The translations under genes and the position numbers were made by a program. From positions 10,001-74,000 of the forward strand of contig JACSYO010000170.1 of the NCBI GenBank assembly GCA_016806645.1: a stretch of 64,000 bases of DNA, read 5' to 3'. The notes beneath the pieces were generated by a model, which had not been told where the DNA came from, searched no databases, and was given only the letters and a program-made list of their open reading frames with translations. Source of the DNA: Ophiodon elongatus (taxonomy: Eukaryota; Chordata; Actinopteri; Perciformes; Hexagrammidae). Positions 1 through 11,495 of this stretch are shown piece after piece (position 1 is the stretch's first letter; each line of letters begins with the position of its first letter).

Positions 1-529
1 ACTCAACTTCAGAATATTCTAAATTAACAGGGAATACAATCCCATTGTAATAATTTTTAATGCAGCAACAAATTGGTCAAAACTTAAAAACAAGACTTAA
101 AATTCCAGTATATAATGTTTTTAGTATATTAACATAGAATTGCTAGCTAGAGAGAGTATCGGCCCAATATCGGTTTGGGTCAAAAATCTTACAAATTACA
201 CAAAATTTAACAAAAGAAAATATAGCTACAAAATGGAAGTAACTCCTTAGCCTTTGCATATTGCATAACGTTGTTCCCGCCACATAACACTCTTATTGAA
301 AAGACCAAAGACATATTGGTTATGCATGCATAATCCTCGTGCATGATCACACGGCTTGGCTGCACACAGCCAATGACAGCGCTGCACCGTGAGAGCAATC
401 CGGGCTGCAAACCTCTTATTTACAGCCTTCCCGTTCGCAAGTGATGCCTTTTATTTAAACGGATTTAATTGATGCATATGATATCAATCACTCTTAAAAA
501 GGAGGGACGACTCCTCTCAACTCTCAGAT
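1..529. other. Unassigned AT-rich sequence
   Basis: Mostly AT-rich with homeobox-like AT motifs around 450-495 (TTTATTTAAAC, TTAATTGATGCATATGATAT). No coding frame or known repeat recognised. Confidence 0.4.
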
Positions 530-850
530 CTGGGCCTTGTCTTCCGGAGGGCTACCGGACAGAGGCTTTGGTTGCCGGCTCAGATAACAACACACAATCA
601 CGCAGCTACCAATGAAAGGAGCCGATCTCCCTCCTTGTAATTTACAGCCGCGCGAGGGCTCGGCCCCAAAAACACTCCCCTCCTGTTGTTGCAGGCCGTG
701 TCACATTCCTGGAAAGAGGCCGGTTACATTTACGGCCCCCACGCTCCAGACTCCCGGCGCTCTCGCCCGGCCCGGGTAGGGAACGCCGCCGAGGACGGGG
801 CGGGTCACCAGAGGACAGGGGAACGGAGACGCCGAGTGTAAACATGTCTT
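530..850. promoter_or_regulatory. Small GC/CpG-rich block, possible regulatory element
   Basis: About 300 bp of distinctly GC-rich DNA in an AT-rich setting, with many CpGs at 645-840, a CCAAT at 609-613 and a TEAD-like ACATTCCT at 704-711. It could be a small CpG island, an enhancer or an unannotated 5' exon. The open frame on the minus strand has no recognisable product. The call rests on composition only. Confidence 0.3.
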
Positions 851-880
851 CCTGCGTGCATTAAGCAACAATAACTGGGA

Positions 881-885
<5 letters not shown>

Positions 886-914
<29 letters not shown>
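886..914. repeat. Poly-A tract (29 nt)
   Basis: Uninterrupted A run, with no clear retroposon body attached on either side. Confidence 0.9.
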
Positions 915-918
<4 letters not shown>

Positions 919-2139
919 TTTTGTGTATTCTGCACCCTCATCATAAAACTCAAAAGAACTGATACCACTTACTGCTTTTAAATATAAAATTAAACAAATA
1001 GAGGCAGGTTCCCAAAAATGTAAATGTTTCTTAAATTAACTCAGTTATGTGACTGTCTCTTAACTTTTAGTTTCTTTTAACTTCTTCTGTGTTTTCTGTC
1101 TGTTTTTTTTATGTTGCTGCCTGTCTTGGCCAGGTCTCCCTCCAAAAAAAGAGATTTTTAATCTCAAATGGGACTTATCTGGTTAAATAAAAGGTTAAAT
1201 AATAAAAAAAAATAACAAAGATGATCATAATGTACGATAAGTTGGACTAAAGTAACGGTGTTCTTGCTCGGTGCGTACTAACGACCCACGAGAGATCCCT
1301 TCTTTTTTTTTTTGCTCCAGACTTCTGCGGTTACACGGAGGTGAGGCTCCAGATGAGAGATAAGAAAACCACAGTAGCAAGGCAGGCGGGATCCAAGGTC
1401 TCCAACGGGGCACGGGTTTCTCATAGCGACACATTCACAACATCTGCAGCTGTTCTGTTCTGCTTTTAGCTTCTTTTCTGTTCTCACTTCAAAACAAATC
1501 CACAGAGAAAATAAAAACCTGGCTGGAAGCAGCAACGAGCCGTCTTTGGGTCACACAAGAGCCAATTGGGGAAGTTGTTAAAATATTCTTTGATTTTTTT
1601 TTTTTTTTTCTGTTTTGGAGGGAAAGCGGAGCAGAAAAATAGGTCAAGAGGTCTGAAAACTAAAATCTGAAACCTTTTATTTTCCCCAGAGAGTTTAAAT
1701 ATAAGAGCAAAGAGATGCTCGTCCACTCTCTCCACGCTGAAGCCTGGAAGCGGTGAGCTGAGATGAAACACGAACAAATGGCTGACAGGTATTCTTCTCC
1801 CGGATGGTAATCGGTTAGCAGGGCTGACTCTCCACCAACAGGCCGAGGCAAAATACAGCCGCACGCAGTCGTGCTGACACACGTGTGCGGACTGATACGC
1901 ATTACGTAACGCGACACATACGTGTGCACACGAAGTATCTACAGGCCGCCAACGTGCTCAGACGGTCTCTGACTGATTCTCTCCACCGGCAGAAAAGAGT
2001 TTCAGAGTCAAGGTTGAAACTTGTCGTTGGTTTTTAAGCGTTTTAATTCACACGGTGGACAGAAGACAAATTAGACATTTAATGTTTCTCTGAGGAACTT
2101 TTATGTATTTTATATTGAACTTCTATCTAGTCCTGGATC
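915..2139. other. Unassigned intergenic sequence
   Basis: Mixed-composition DNA with A- and T-runs. Open frames here are short and overlap in both strands. No gene or repeat family recognised. Confidence 0.4.
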
Positions 2140-2880
2140 AGTCTCAGTCTAGTCCTGGTCCTCTATAGACCTCAGTGTAGTCCTGGTCCTCTATAGACCT
2201 CAGGTTAGTCCTGGTCCTCTATAGACCTCCATCAGTAACCAGACCACCAGAGAGAAGATGGTCTGGTTCTAGAGAGTTCTTCTTAAAAGCTCCTCATCGG
2301 AGCCACCGGGTCGGATTCTGGTGAAACCAGATGACATCATGCAGGTTCACCAGAACCTCCTTCAGCTCAGACTCCAGCAGAGACCAGTCCACCGTGGACA
2401 CACCCAGATCCAGCAGAGACCAGTCCACCGTGGACACACCCAGATCCAGCAGAGACCAGTCCACCGTGGACAGACCCAGATCCGGCAGAGACCAGTCCAC
2501 CGTGGACAGACCCAGATCCGGCAGAGACCAGTCCACCGTGGACAGACCCAGATCCGGCAGAGACCAGTCCACCGTGGACAGACCCAGATCCAGCTTCACC
2601 TGCAGTCGGAGCTCCGGAGGGAAGAGGAGAGCTCAGCTCCCGGCGGCGGCGGCTCCTCCTCCTCCTCATCCTCCTCCTCCTCTCTGGGAGCCGACACCAT
2701 GCTGCTGGAGACCCAGGACGTATTGCTGGACCCGCTGGAGGGAAGGGGGGCAACTGGAGACCCAGAACCAGGACTGAGAGGGGCAGACTGGTCTTCTAAA
2801 AAGGGACTCTGGTGCTCGGAAACACTACCGATTTAGACCACAGGGGGCGCCAGAATCAACAAGTTCCTCATAACTTTAAC
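2140..2880 (+). repeat. Dispersed repeat family A, copy 1
   Basis: Shares ordered blocks with copies at 23.1 and 62.7 kb: GGAGCCACCGGGTC, GAGCTCCGGAGGGA, GGGAGCCGACACCA, CTGGAGACCCAGGACGTATT, AACCAGGACTGAGAG and a 3' part near GTTCCTCATAACTTTAAC. The left end has three tandem AGTCCTGGTCCTCTATAGAC units (2150-2230). This copy contains the 36-bp minisatellite and a short (TCC)n tract. A 171-codon frame runs through it, but the repeat unit is a multiple of three, so an open frame is expected. It resembles no known protein. Confidence 0.75.
2375..2590. repeat. 36-bp minisatellite, 6 copies
   Basis: Tandem units starting at 2375, 2411 and 2447 and continuing every 36 bp, with core AGAGACCAGTCCACCGTGGA. 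Copies 1-2 end CACACCCAGATC and later copies end CAGACCCAGATC, with CAGCAG changing to CGGCAG. The pattern shows stepwise amplification inside family A copy 1. Confidence 0.95.
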
Positions 2881-4320
2881 TTTGATGAACATAAATCTGT
2901 AACAGATTTGTGTGTGAAGATATTTGGCTTTCGCTTTCGACAGAATAGTGACATTTTTATCAATTATTTGATGAGACAGCAGATCTTTGGATCGTATCAT
3001 GTGTCAAACTAAGTGTATACAAATTTCACTTCCACTCAACGTCACATGAGGGGTGAAGAAGGAACGAACATTTTCTATTTTTCTAGCGATTTCGCAACTT
3101 CAAAACAGCCGGTGGACCAATAGAAACACGACGTGTGTCCCTGTATCGTCTCTCTGCTCTGAGACAAAGGGAAGTGAGCCTTTCCAACTTCGTATATCTG
3201 ACCTTTGTACTCGACAACATCTCTGCCACATGAATGGAAAGAACATCGAGGAGGACGGTGGAGAAAAGGGTTAAAAAGTTATAAAGATTTCTGCCGACGA
3301 CATGCGGTGGATATTAATGCAGATTTGTTACAGACGCAATGAGCTGAAACATCTGGAGCCGTATTGCGGTTAAAATTAGGCTTGATCTGTTTTACTCTGA
3401 ATGGTCTCCCTTAGCGTAACTCAACAGCCCCGACGTGGCAGCTCCACGGCCCCGGTGATCTATAACCAGGTTGCTGTGTTGCTCATTCACACCCCCGAGG
3501 TCACCGGAGGTCACATGTTAAAACAAAAGAGACACACAAGAGAGAACACGTATGCGCCGGCAATGTTAAAAGCTTTTTTTTTCTGGTATGTAAACCAAGG
3601 AGGTTTATATAAACGATGTTTGATAAAAAAAAAAAAAAGACACTGATGTTGTAATAAACATAAATCAGCCAGACATTTCAATAAACATTGCGTGAATGTT
3701 TATGATTAAAAAAAAAAAACACACAATCCGAAGGAAATAGATTGACATAGAGGGGATTAGAGATATGACATCTACAAAGACGTCCTCCTCTTGCAGCCCA
3801 ATTACTGCTGACAGATTCATGGCATCGCTCTCTGTGCTAGCTTTCCATTGATACCAAATCCAATTACCGACCATTGTATTACATGTAAACCGCCGCAGGG
3901 CGTCTTTCACCTGGCGGCCTTTTATTCTGGGACTATGGGCGCAGTGATATTTTGCGTTTGTGTTTGCCAAGGGTGGATAAAAGATTAAGTCTATTCTCAA
4001 AGCGTCACAATGGAGGACGTAATGAACCGGAAACTGTTCCATTGATATGCAACAACATGTCGGCCCGTGAGGAAGAAGGAAGGGAATTAATGTCAGGACA
4101 AATTAATGGAAAACACAACATTGCATTGGGGAACATACTCAGAAAGTAAGGAATAATATATAATAATATAGAATTTAGTTAGTTTTTTTCCCTGCCACAC
4201 TGCAGTTAACCTATAAAAATGTCACAATCGCCAATAAAACTCAAAAAGGAGAAGAACTAGCGAGCCAGCCGCTAAATGAGTTGGACTTTTACAGCTTAAA
4301 TATTTCATCCACAGCGTAGG
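2881..4320. other. Unassigned intergenic sequence
   Basis: No coding exon or recognised family. Short A-runs occur at 3629-3640 and 3708-3719. Confidence 0.4.
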
Positions 4321-4356
4321 GTAGCACGTTGCCATTAACAGCTAATTTTCTGTAAC

Positions 4357-4455
4357 CAGTGTAGCACGAAAGCATGGTGGGACTAGCTCGCTAACTAGCC
4401 AGTTGTACACTGGTTAGCTAGCTTCGTACCGTCACCATGCTTTAATGCTACACTG
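4357..4455. mobile_element. Short palindromic MITE-like element
   Basis: The arm at 4357-4379 (CAGTGTAGCACGAAAGCATG then GTG) is inverted at 4433-4455 (ending ATGCTACACTG), with 21 of 23 positions matching. The loop is rich in TAGC/GCTA. Related half-elements lie at 43.87-44.14 kb. No coding capacity. Confidence 0.6.
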
Positions 4456-4622
4456 TATATAAGAAGTGGACGTAGTCGTCGGGACGTCACCCGTTGGTTT
4501 TTGGACTGAGATTGAGACCATAAACTCACGTTTACAATGTTTACTGAGGGAATAGATCAAGAGAGAAGTAGCCATTTTCTCATAGACTTCTATACAACCA
4601 GAGGACATCTACCTCTACCCCC
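4451..4622 (-). repeat. Dispersed repeat family B fragment
   Basis: Begins CACTGTATATAAGAAGTGGA and continues through GACGTCACCCGTTGG and the TTTACAATGTTTACTGAGGG block seen in six other copies. The middle is deleted. It abuts the MITE-like palindrome, sharing CACTG. Confidence 0.7.
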
Positions 4623-4769
4623 CCCCAACTTCCTTCTCCCTCCCTCCCCCCGTGACGTCACACAGTCGTTTCTAGAAATTCCCAACACTTTCCACCATCA
4701 CCGTTAACGTCCATCATCAACAGCTCCAACGGTCAAAAAAGAACGTGCGTGATGGACAAACGCCCCCCT

Positions 4770-4795
4770 CACACACGCACGCGCGCGCACGCACA

Positions 4796-4847
<52 letters not shown>
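4770..4847. repeat. (CA/CG)n microsatellite
   Basis: Alternating purine-pyrimidine tract: a CG-rich 5' part followed by about 24 CA units. Z-DNA-prone by composition. Confidence 0.95.
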
Positions 4848-4849
<2 letters not shown>

Positions 4850-4859
4850 AAGTTAGCAC

Positions 4860-7520
4860 TAAAGTTTCTAAAAAACTTTCTCCCATCTTTTTTTTAAACA
4901 TAGTGACCCGACTTGAGTTCTGACAACTGTAGTAACAAACATGTCGGGGGGGATGAACGCCACCACAACGAGCCGTTGGCACTCTTTATTTTTTTGGGGG
5001 GGTACCACACAAAGTCTTCAGTGTCTGGTACCAACAGATAACCCCCCCCCCCCCGCCCCAAAAAAATCTAAACCTGTTGGACGTAGTTACTGACAACCGT
5101 CGCGGCGCGTTCGACAGGCGGGCGAGCGTCAACGGTCGAGTGACGTAGGCGATGTAATTTCGAACGTTGTTCTTACCGTTATTGTCTCACGGCCGCTGCA
5201 GGAACGTCACACGTTGGTATGCGGACGCTGTGTCAGTTGGCGCACCGGGGCTGTGAGCCGGACGGAGAGGGGCTTCAGGGTTTTGACGCTGCCACGTACA
5301 GAACCTCCAGGAGGGGTTACCGTAAAGCCACGAGCAGACGCGCAGGGACATTCTTCTAGTTCTTTTTTTTTATTATTGTGATTTGCACTCAAGTGCGCCT
5401 TGAAAACGCTGATTCATGAGATTTAGGTTGGAACATATGTATATATTTTTACACAGTAGCAGTTACTTTATGTTTGTATTAAGAATTAACGCAACCAGGA
5501 CGAGACACATTGATGCTTTAAGAGAAAAACGACACTTTAATACAATACAACCAATAAAAGTCCTGCATCCAATATGTTACTGATGCAAAAGTACAGCAGT
5601 ATTAGAAGCAAAATGTAACCTACTGAAAGTAAAAGTACTTATTGCACACACTTCTCCCTTTCACACTATATTACGTGTGCATTATATTATTTTATTATTT
5701 TACGTCCTTTAAGTGGGGCCAATTTGTTTACTCATTTTTATTTGTTGTTTGTAAAGTCTGAACCTGCACAAATATATTGTAATTAAAGCTGTCGGATAAA
5801 TAGTGGAGCAAAAGGTAAAATATTCCCCTCTGAAATATAAGGAACTATTTAAAGAAAATTGTATTTAAATGTAATAATGTGTATGTATAATTATGTGCAA
5901 AATACTTTGCTGCAGACCTGCGTTTTATTCCCAGTCTCTAAATGCCATGTATCATAATAAATAAGAGCCTATTTGCAGAAAAACACAGAATTGTAGATGG
6001 AAAACGCGCAAACGCAATCTTTTAGGACCTTTACGGTAGTGTGATCCGTGCAGCCGGTCACGTTTACGGTTCGGATCTGGGTTTCCAGAGCTTGTTCTCT
6101 GGATTCACTGAACACCATCTGGGAAAAAGAAAACACATGGACATGGCTTTTCAATTATGTCTGGTTCTTGAAGTTTCTGTGGCTTGTTGGTGTGCTGTAT
6201 TATGTGCATGTGTGCCTGAAGGGAGACATATGATTTATTTTAAGTATAAATAAGATTGGAGACACTGTGATTAAAGTTACTATTGTAAGGGGAACAAATG
6301 TTATGTAACATAATGTTTTTTAGCTGGAAATATTGGCGGAAAGAACAGTTTATATTGTTTTCTTGTTTTGGTCAGTGGGACATTTTTTATATTAGATAAC
6401 TTCATTATGAGCATATGAATGCACGATTTGACACTTTATGCATATGGGGGACTAAGACTGACATTTTAAAAATATATCAAATATAAATAAATATAAATAT
6501 ATGATACAAAATATAAAAATATTTGAATGAATAAATGACTCAATAAATAGATAAAAGAATAAAGAATAAAATGTAGAAAGAAAAGCCTCAGTTAACAATT
6601 GTGCAGGTTAATGTGAAAAGAAATAAATATGCACATAAATAGAAAATAGAAATAAATAATGTGTAAATGTATTTATCTATGTGACAAATTACTTTTTTTT
6701 TTATTCATTCATTTTCATAATTATATCCCAAATTTATTATTTTCTGTTTCCATTTATTTTTATTTTTATTTATTTTCCTTTTGTATTATCTATGTGTATA
6801 TATATATTAATTTATCTAGCATGCAAATTTATTTGATAATTGAGGCTTTTATTTCTCCCTTTAGTTATTTATTTATTTATTATAATGGCAGATTTAGTCC
6901 TCAATATTTGTATTGTATTTAAAAAAAAATATGTAAAAGAAATATAGTAGACTACACTATTATATAAAGAACCTCATTATATGTCGAATCAGAAATCTCA
7001 TAACCCTTATAATACTTTTCTGATTAGAAATATAATCCAAAGATTTATATTGCCAAAGATCTTGTGGACACTTGGAATGGAGTTTGACCAGCAGGTGTCG
7101 CTGTGCGTCAACACAAGATAAAAGATAAATATCAATTTAAATAGCACTTATGGAGAAGCATCATCTTCATCTCTCTATGCAGAGAAGAACCATGCATGCA
7201 GCTTTTGATGCCCTTTTATATTTGCCTTTTATATTTGTGCACTTAAACTGACCTTTCACTAATGTCAAGTTACAATCTCTCCTTTACAATCCATGACCCA
7301 TTTCTCCGAGGGCTGAAATGTTCCTGCTTCGTCTGCTTTACCTCCTCCACAGCAGGACTCATCATGACTCATCAGCAGAGGAGGCAAAGTGCATTCAATG
7401 AATAAAGAGCAGATACTGTTGCCACGTGTGCGAAATAATGTCGGTGGATGTATTTAACCTTAAACCTGACCTTGTTCTAAACGGAACCCGAACGTTATAA
7501 TTCCTTCTCCTAGTTTCAAG
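4860..7520. other. Unassigned sequence, strongly AT-rich at 6.4-6.95 kb
   Basis: No gene recognised. C-runs lie at 5041-5054. At 5545-5645 the spaced AAAGTACAGCAGTATT and AAAGTAAAAGTACTT motifs resemble common fish interspersed repeats. 6440-6920 is AT-rich with many AATAAATA units. Confidence 0.4.
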
Positions 7521-7680
7521 ATATTTGATTTGTTTTTAACTGTTGTTTTAGAAGTTAGAAGTTTTAGAAGTTGTTTTTCCTATTTTGTTGAATACCAATT
7601 TTCATTTTTTTTTCTTCACCTTCATCAAATGTGCAATGTGCAAATATTGGGATCTAATAAAAGTCAGAAGATTATCATTA

Positions 7681-8150
7681 ATCCATCCATCCATCCATCC
7701 ATCCATCCATCCATCCATCCATCCATCCATCCACCTACCTATCTATCCATCCATCCACCTACCTATCTATCCATCCATTCACCCACCCACCTACCTACCT
7801 ACCTACCTACCTATCTATCCATCCATCCATCTATCCATCCACCTACCTATCCATCCATCCAGCCATCCATCCACCCGCCTACCTATCTATCCATCCATCC
7901 ACCCACCCACCTACCTACCTGCCTACCTACCTACCTACCTACCTACCTACCTACCTACCTACCTACCTACCTACCTATCCATCCATCCATCCACCCATCC
8001 ATCCATCCATCCATCCATCCACCCGCCTACCTATCTATCCATCCATCCACCCACCCACCTACCTACCTACCTACCTACCTACCATCCATCCATCTATCTA
8101 TCCATCCATCCATCAATCCATCCATCCATTCATCCATCCATCCATCCATC
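7681..8150. repeat. Tetranucleotide block (ATCC/ACCT/ACCC)n
   Basis: About 470 bp of intermingled ATCC, ACCT and ATCT tetramers, including a pure (ACCT) run near 7905-7975 and internally duplicated sub-blocks. Long frames across it (IHPS/TYLP repeats) are artefacts of the repeat. Confidence 0.97.
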
Positions 8151-8689
8151 ACTGACACTAACTTACTTAACATGAAATAAATTATTTCATGTCGTTCGAT
8201 GACGGGATGAAACAGGATGACATGTTTGTTTGTTTTTTGCCCTGTGATTCTAAACTGAGGAACAATAAAGCTGCACCGTCCATTAATGTCCACTGAGTGT
8301 CAGCAGTATTCAACGGATAAAAGACAACACTTTCAATTCCTCAAGCAAACCTCACTGGGAACCTTTACCAGTGAAGCTGTCAGTTGACGCTTTGAGACGT
8401 CCAGAAATCTTTTGTTGATTAACTTTGTTGATACATCTGACAAAGCTTTTACTTGTATTTTGTATTTTTTTCTAAATAAACTGCTGGTTTTGCTTGTAAT
8501 GCCCTCCACTAATGCTTCATGGCTTATGTTTGTGTTTGCAAGGTGGGAGGCAAGATGATAAGCAGAGTAGGAGAACAGAAAAACATATTTCTGTGACATA
8601 AACCATATGTTTACTTATGTTTCACGCTCTCTTTCTCTCTTCTTTTTTTTTCAACTCAAGTTTGAGTCGTTTTTTTATTATTTGTTGTC

Positions 8690-9130
8690 GGCCTCAGCAG
8701 TTAAAATTCCCATGAGCTGGAAGGAGATAGAAGAATGAAACTTGGCCCAATAACTGGAGATGATGTGCAAGTGCTTCCAAGAAAATATGACTCAAATTGG
8801 CCACATGGTGGCGCTGTAATTAAAGCTCAAAAACTCTATTTTGGAAAGGCATCGCCCCTCACACCGTTAGCCCGATTGACCTGAAATTCGACACACATGT
8901 CCAACTCAATGTGCTCTGCAAAAAAAACTGAAGCACACAGTAAGTTTGATTGCTACCAAACATTCTGTGAATCATTACTCGACCAAGCTTATCGAAACGT
9001 CTCACAAGCTTGCTGGTATCTTACTTAGCTTTCAAGATGTGGACCAACGAACTTCAAAAGGAACCAGAGTAGCTCAGCACATAACTCGGCCAAAGTCAAC
9101 AACTGCCGGGCCAATCATCACAAAACCTGC
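8690..9130. repeat. Probable dispersed fish repeat
   Basis: Contains AATTGGCCACATGGTGGCGC and ACCTGAAATTCGACACACAT, phrases I associate with a common ray-finned fish interspersed repeat. Only one copy is in this window, so internal comparison is impossible. Confidence 0.35.
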
Positions 9131-11462
9131 AGGATATGTCCAAAAGAGAACCAGAAACAACTGGGGGGGAGGGGGGGGATGCAAATGCAAATGCAAAAAA
9201 ATAAATAAGCGTGGCACAACACAAATCAGACTTTAAATCAGAAAATGTGTTTGTCCAATCAATACAAAACTTGCAAGAAATGTTTCACAACAATGTTGAA
9301 CCACGAGGGGGGGGGGGGGCCCACTAGGCCTAGCTTAGATTTGGCAATAAATAAATGATAGTTTGTCCAAACATCTAGCAAACTTGACGGATATTTTTTT
9401 ATTTAGCTGTTGAAACATGTCCCTAAAATACCGAGAAATATGACTGTTGAGACTTTGCATTACTGACAGGCTGCATACATTGTAATGATGATACCAGATA
9501 GTGAATGGTCTCCGTCCTTCTTGAGACAGAACTCAACAAACTGAAGTAAACTCGCTCGCTGCTGCTTGTTGCTTTGATTTTGGCCTTTGAGCTGCTTCCT
9601 TCTGTTGAGCGAAAAAGGGCTATATTTAGCTTTTTCTTTTTTACATTATATTTTAAAGAGTCACAAGCCCAAATGTTTGGGAACCCTCGACTTACAAGAC
9701 TTAAGAGACTTCATGCTGCATGCTTTGGTCACGAGATGTCACACTTTACCCGTTTCACACTGTGACGCCATGGAACACACTGAACTTTATCACTGTCTCA
9801 CATTATCTGTCACTTTTAGTCCATTACATCCAGTACAATACAGATCGTATCTGTTTGTGTGCAGCATACCTGCAGCTGAAGCGAACCACCTTTCCCACAA
9901 ATACCACAATGAAGCGGAAGAATGGATGCTATCATAAATCTGGCCTTGTTGACACAACGGGGCGTCTCTGTTTAGCTAAACACAAAGGTATTTTGCTGTC
10001 AGGGTTGAGGACTAACACGCCAACCAGGTAATTTCCACACCTGAGCAGAGCTATAAAAAACAAGGCTGTGAAACTGGGATTTCCAAATTACAAGTAGAGA
10101 ACTGAATGTCTGGCATGTTGGGAACACATCAGAGAGTAGAGAACAAAACCATAAAGCAAAGTAGAGGAATGTGCCGTCCATCTTTAATGAATAGTGTCGG
10201 AGACAACGTCTTGTGAATGTGACGATGTCTTCTGGCTCCCGTCTGGAATCGCCGGCATCACATTTCTCCCCCCCCCCAAACATGATGACAAAATGACTTC
10301 AGAAAACCAGGCATCTACCTCCACCCAATCATTTAGTTGAGGTTAAAGCTTTCCAGATGTTTCAAGTGCGTCCTGACGTTAAGCCTCATTCTGCGCTCGG
10401 CCCTGGCCGGTAAATCAGAAAGGTCACGGGGTCAGAGATGCTCCCTTGTTTTTTTGCAGGGATGATTTAGAGAGGACACACATGGGAGAGACATTGTAGT
10501 GCACGTGTGCGTGAGCTGCCGAACTACTGATGTGTTGCTTGTGATTGAAGGTGAACACACACGGAGCGGGTTTTGGGTTTCAGCCACTTGTAATCAAACC
10601 TAATCAGCGGAGGTCAGTGGCTCAACTCAACTCATCGTCACCGTCAGCGTCACAGACAACCTGACATGGACATTCTCCAACCTGGTGAAAAAAGCCTAAA
10701 GAAACACGGCATTTCTTAAGAAAACCTAAAGCCCTCTTCACACAGATGTTTTTTCAGCAGCCTGGGGCGTCTTTTTGAATTGTTTTCAATGAGAGTGAAG
10801 CGTTTAGCACGCTTATGGGGTCTATGCGCCATAAATGTGTGACCTGAATACATAGATTTCTTCTTTTTTTTTTAACTGGAGCAGAAAAGTGCCCAACGTC
10901 ATTAGCGTTCTCTCTCATTGTGGTGACTTCTGATACCCGGAGCGACTCTAAATGACTTTACCAACCGAGGTTCCCACGATCTGATGAAAACAGATTAGTG
11001 CGGTACTTAAAAATGAGGCGAATACGCAAACTTTGAGTTAAATTATTTCAACTTTTTATGGATCTGCATCATTACGTAGTTATTTCGTCGGATTTTTTTA
11101 TATATTTATTGCATTTTAATCACGGCAACATTTTTCATTTCGGGTTCATACGGCTGTTAACGGGCCGCCGTGTGGCTTGCTGGATAAAGTGAATACAGCT
11201 CGATGAAATTCACAGAGCGCCTTTCTGATGATGTTATGAACCCAGACACAAAGGGGATTAGTATCCCGGGATATCTGGGCCTTCCACCACATGGTCAAAG
11301 CAGCAAAACTGGACTACAACTTAAATTCTTTGCTCAAAACTTTCGTCGCACAATTCCAACACATGAAACCAGGAACCCGTGACAGCTGACGCCAGTCTTA
11401 GTGCCATTTATTCCATTCTGGTGGAAGTTTAAACAACGTAGTAAGACACAGAGAAAGCAGTT

Positions 11463-11495
<33 letters not shown>

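Noticed and set aside
2321..2836. 171-codon frame through the 36-bp minisatellite
   Set aside because: The unit is a multiple of three, so frames stay open in several phases. The 5' part is not in the same frame in copy 3. Kept only as a question in the family A finding.
7530..8180. 216-codon frame of IHPS/TYLP repeats
   Set aside because: It is read straight through a tetranucleotide block; other frames are equally open and there is no splice or family support.
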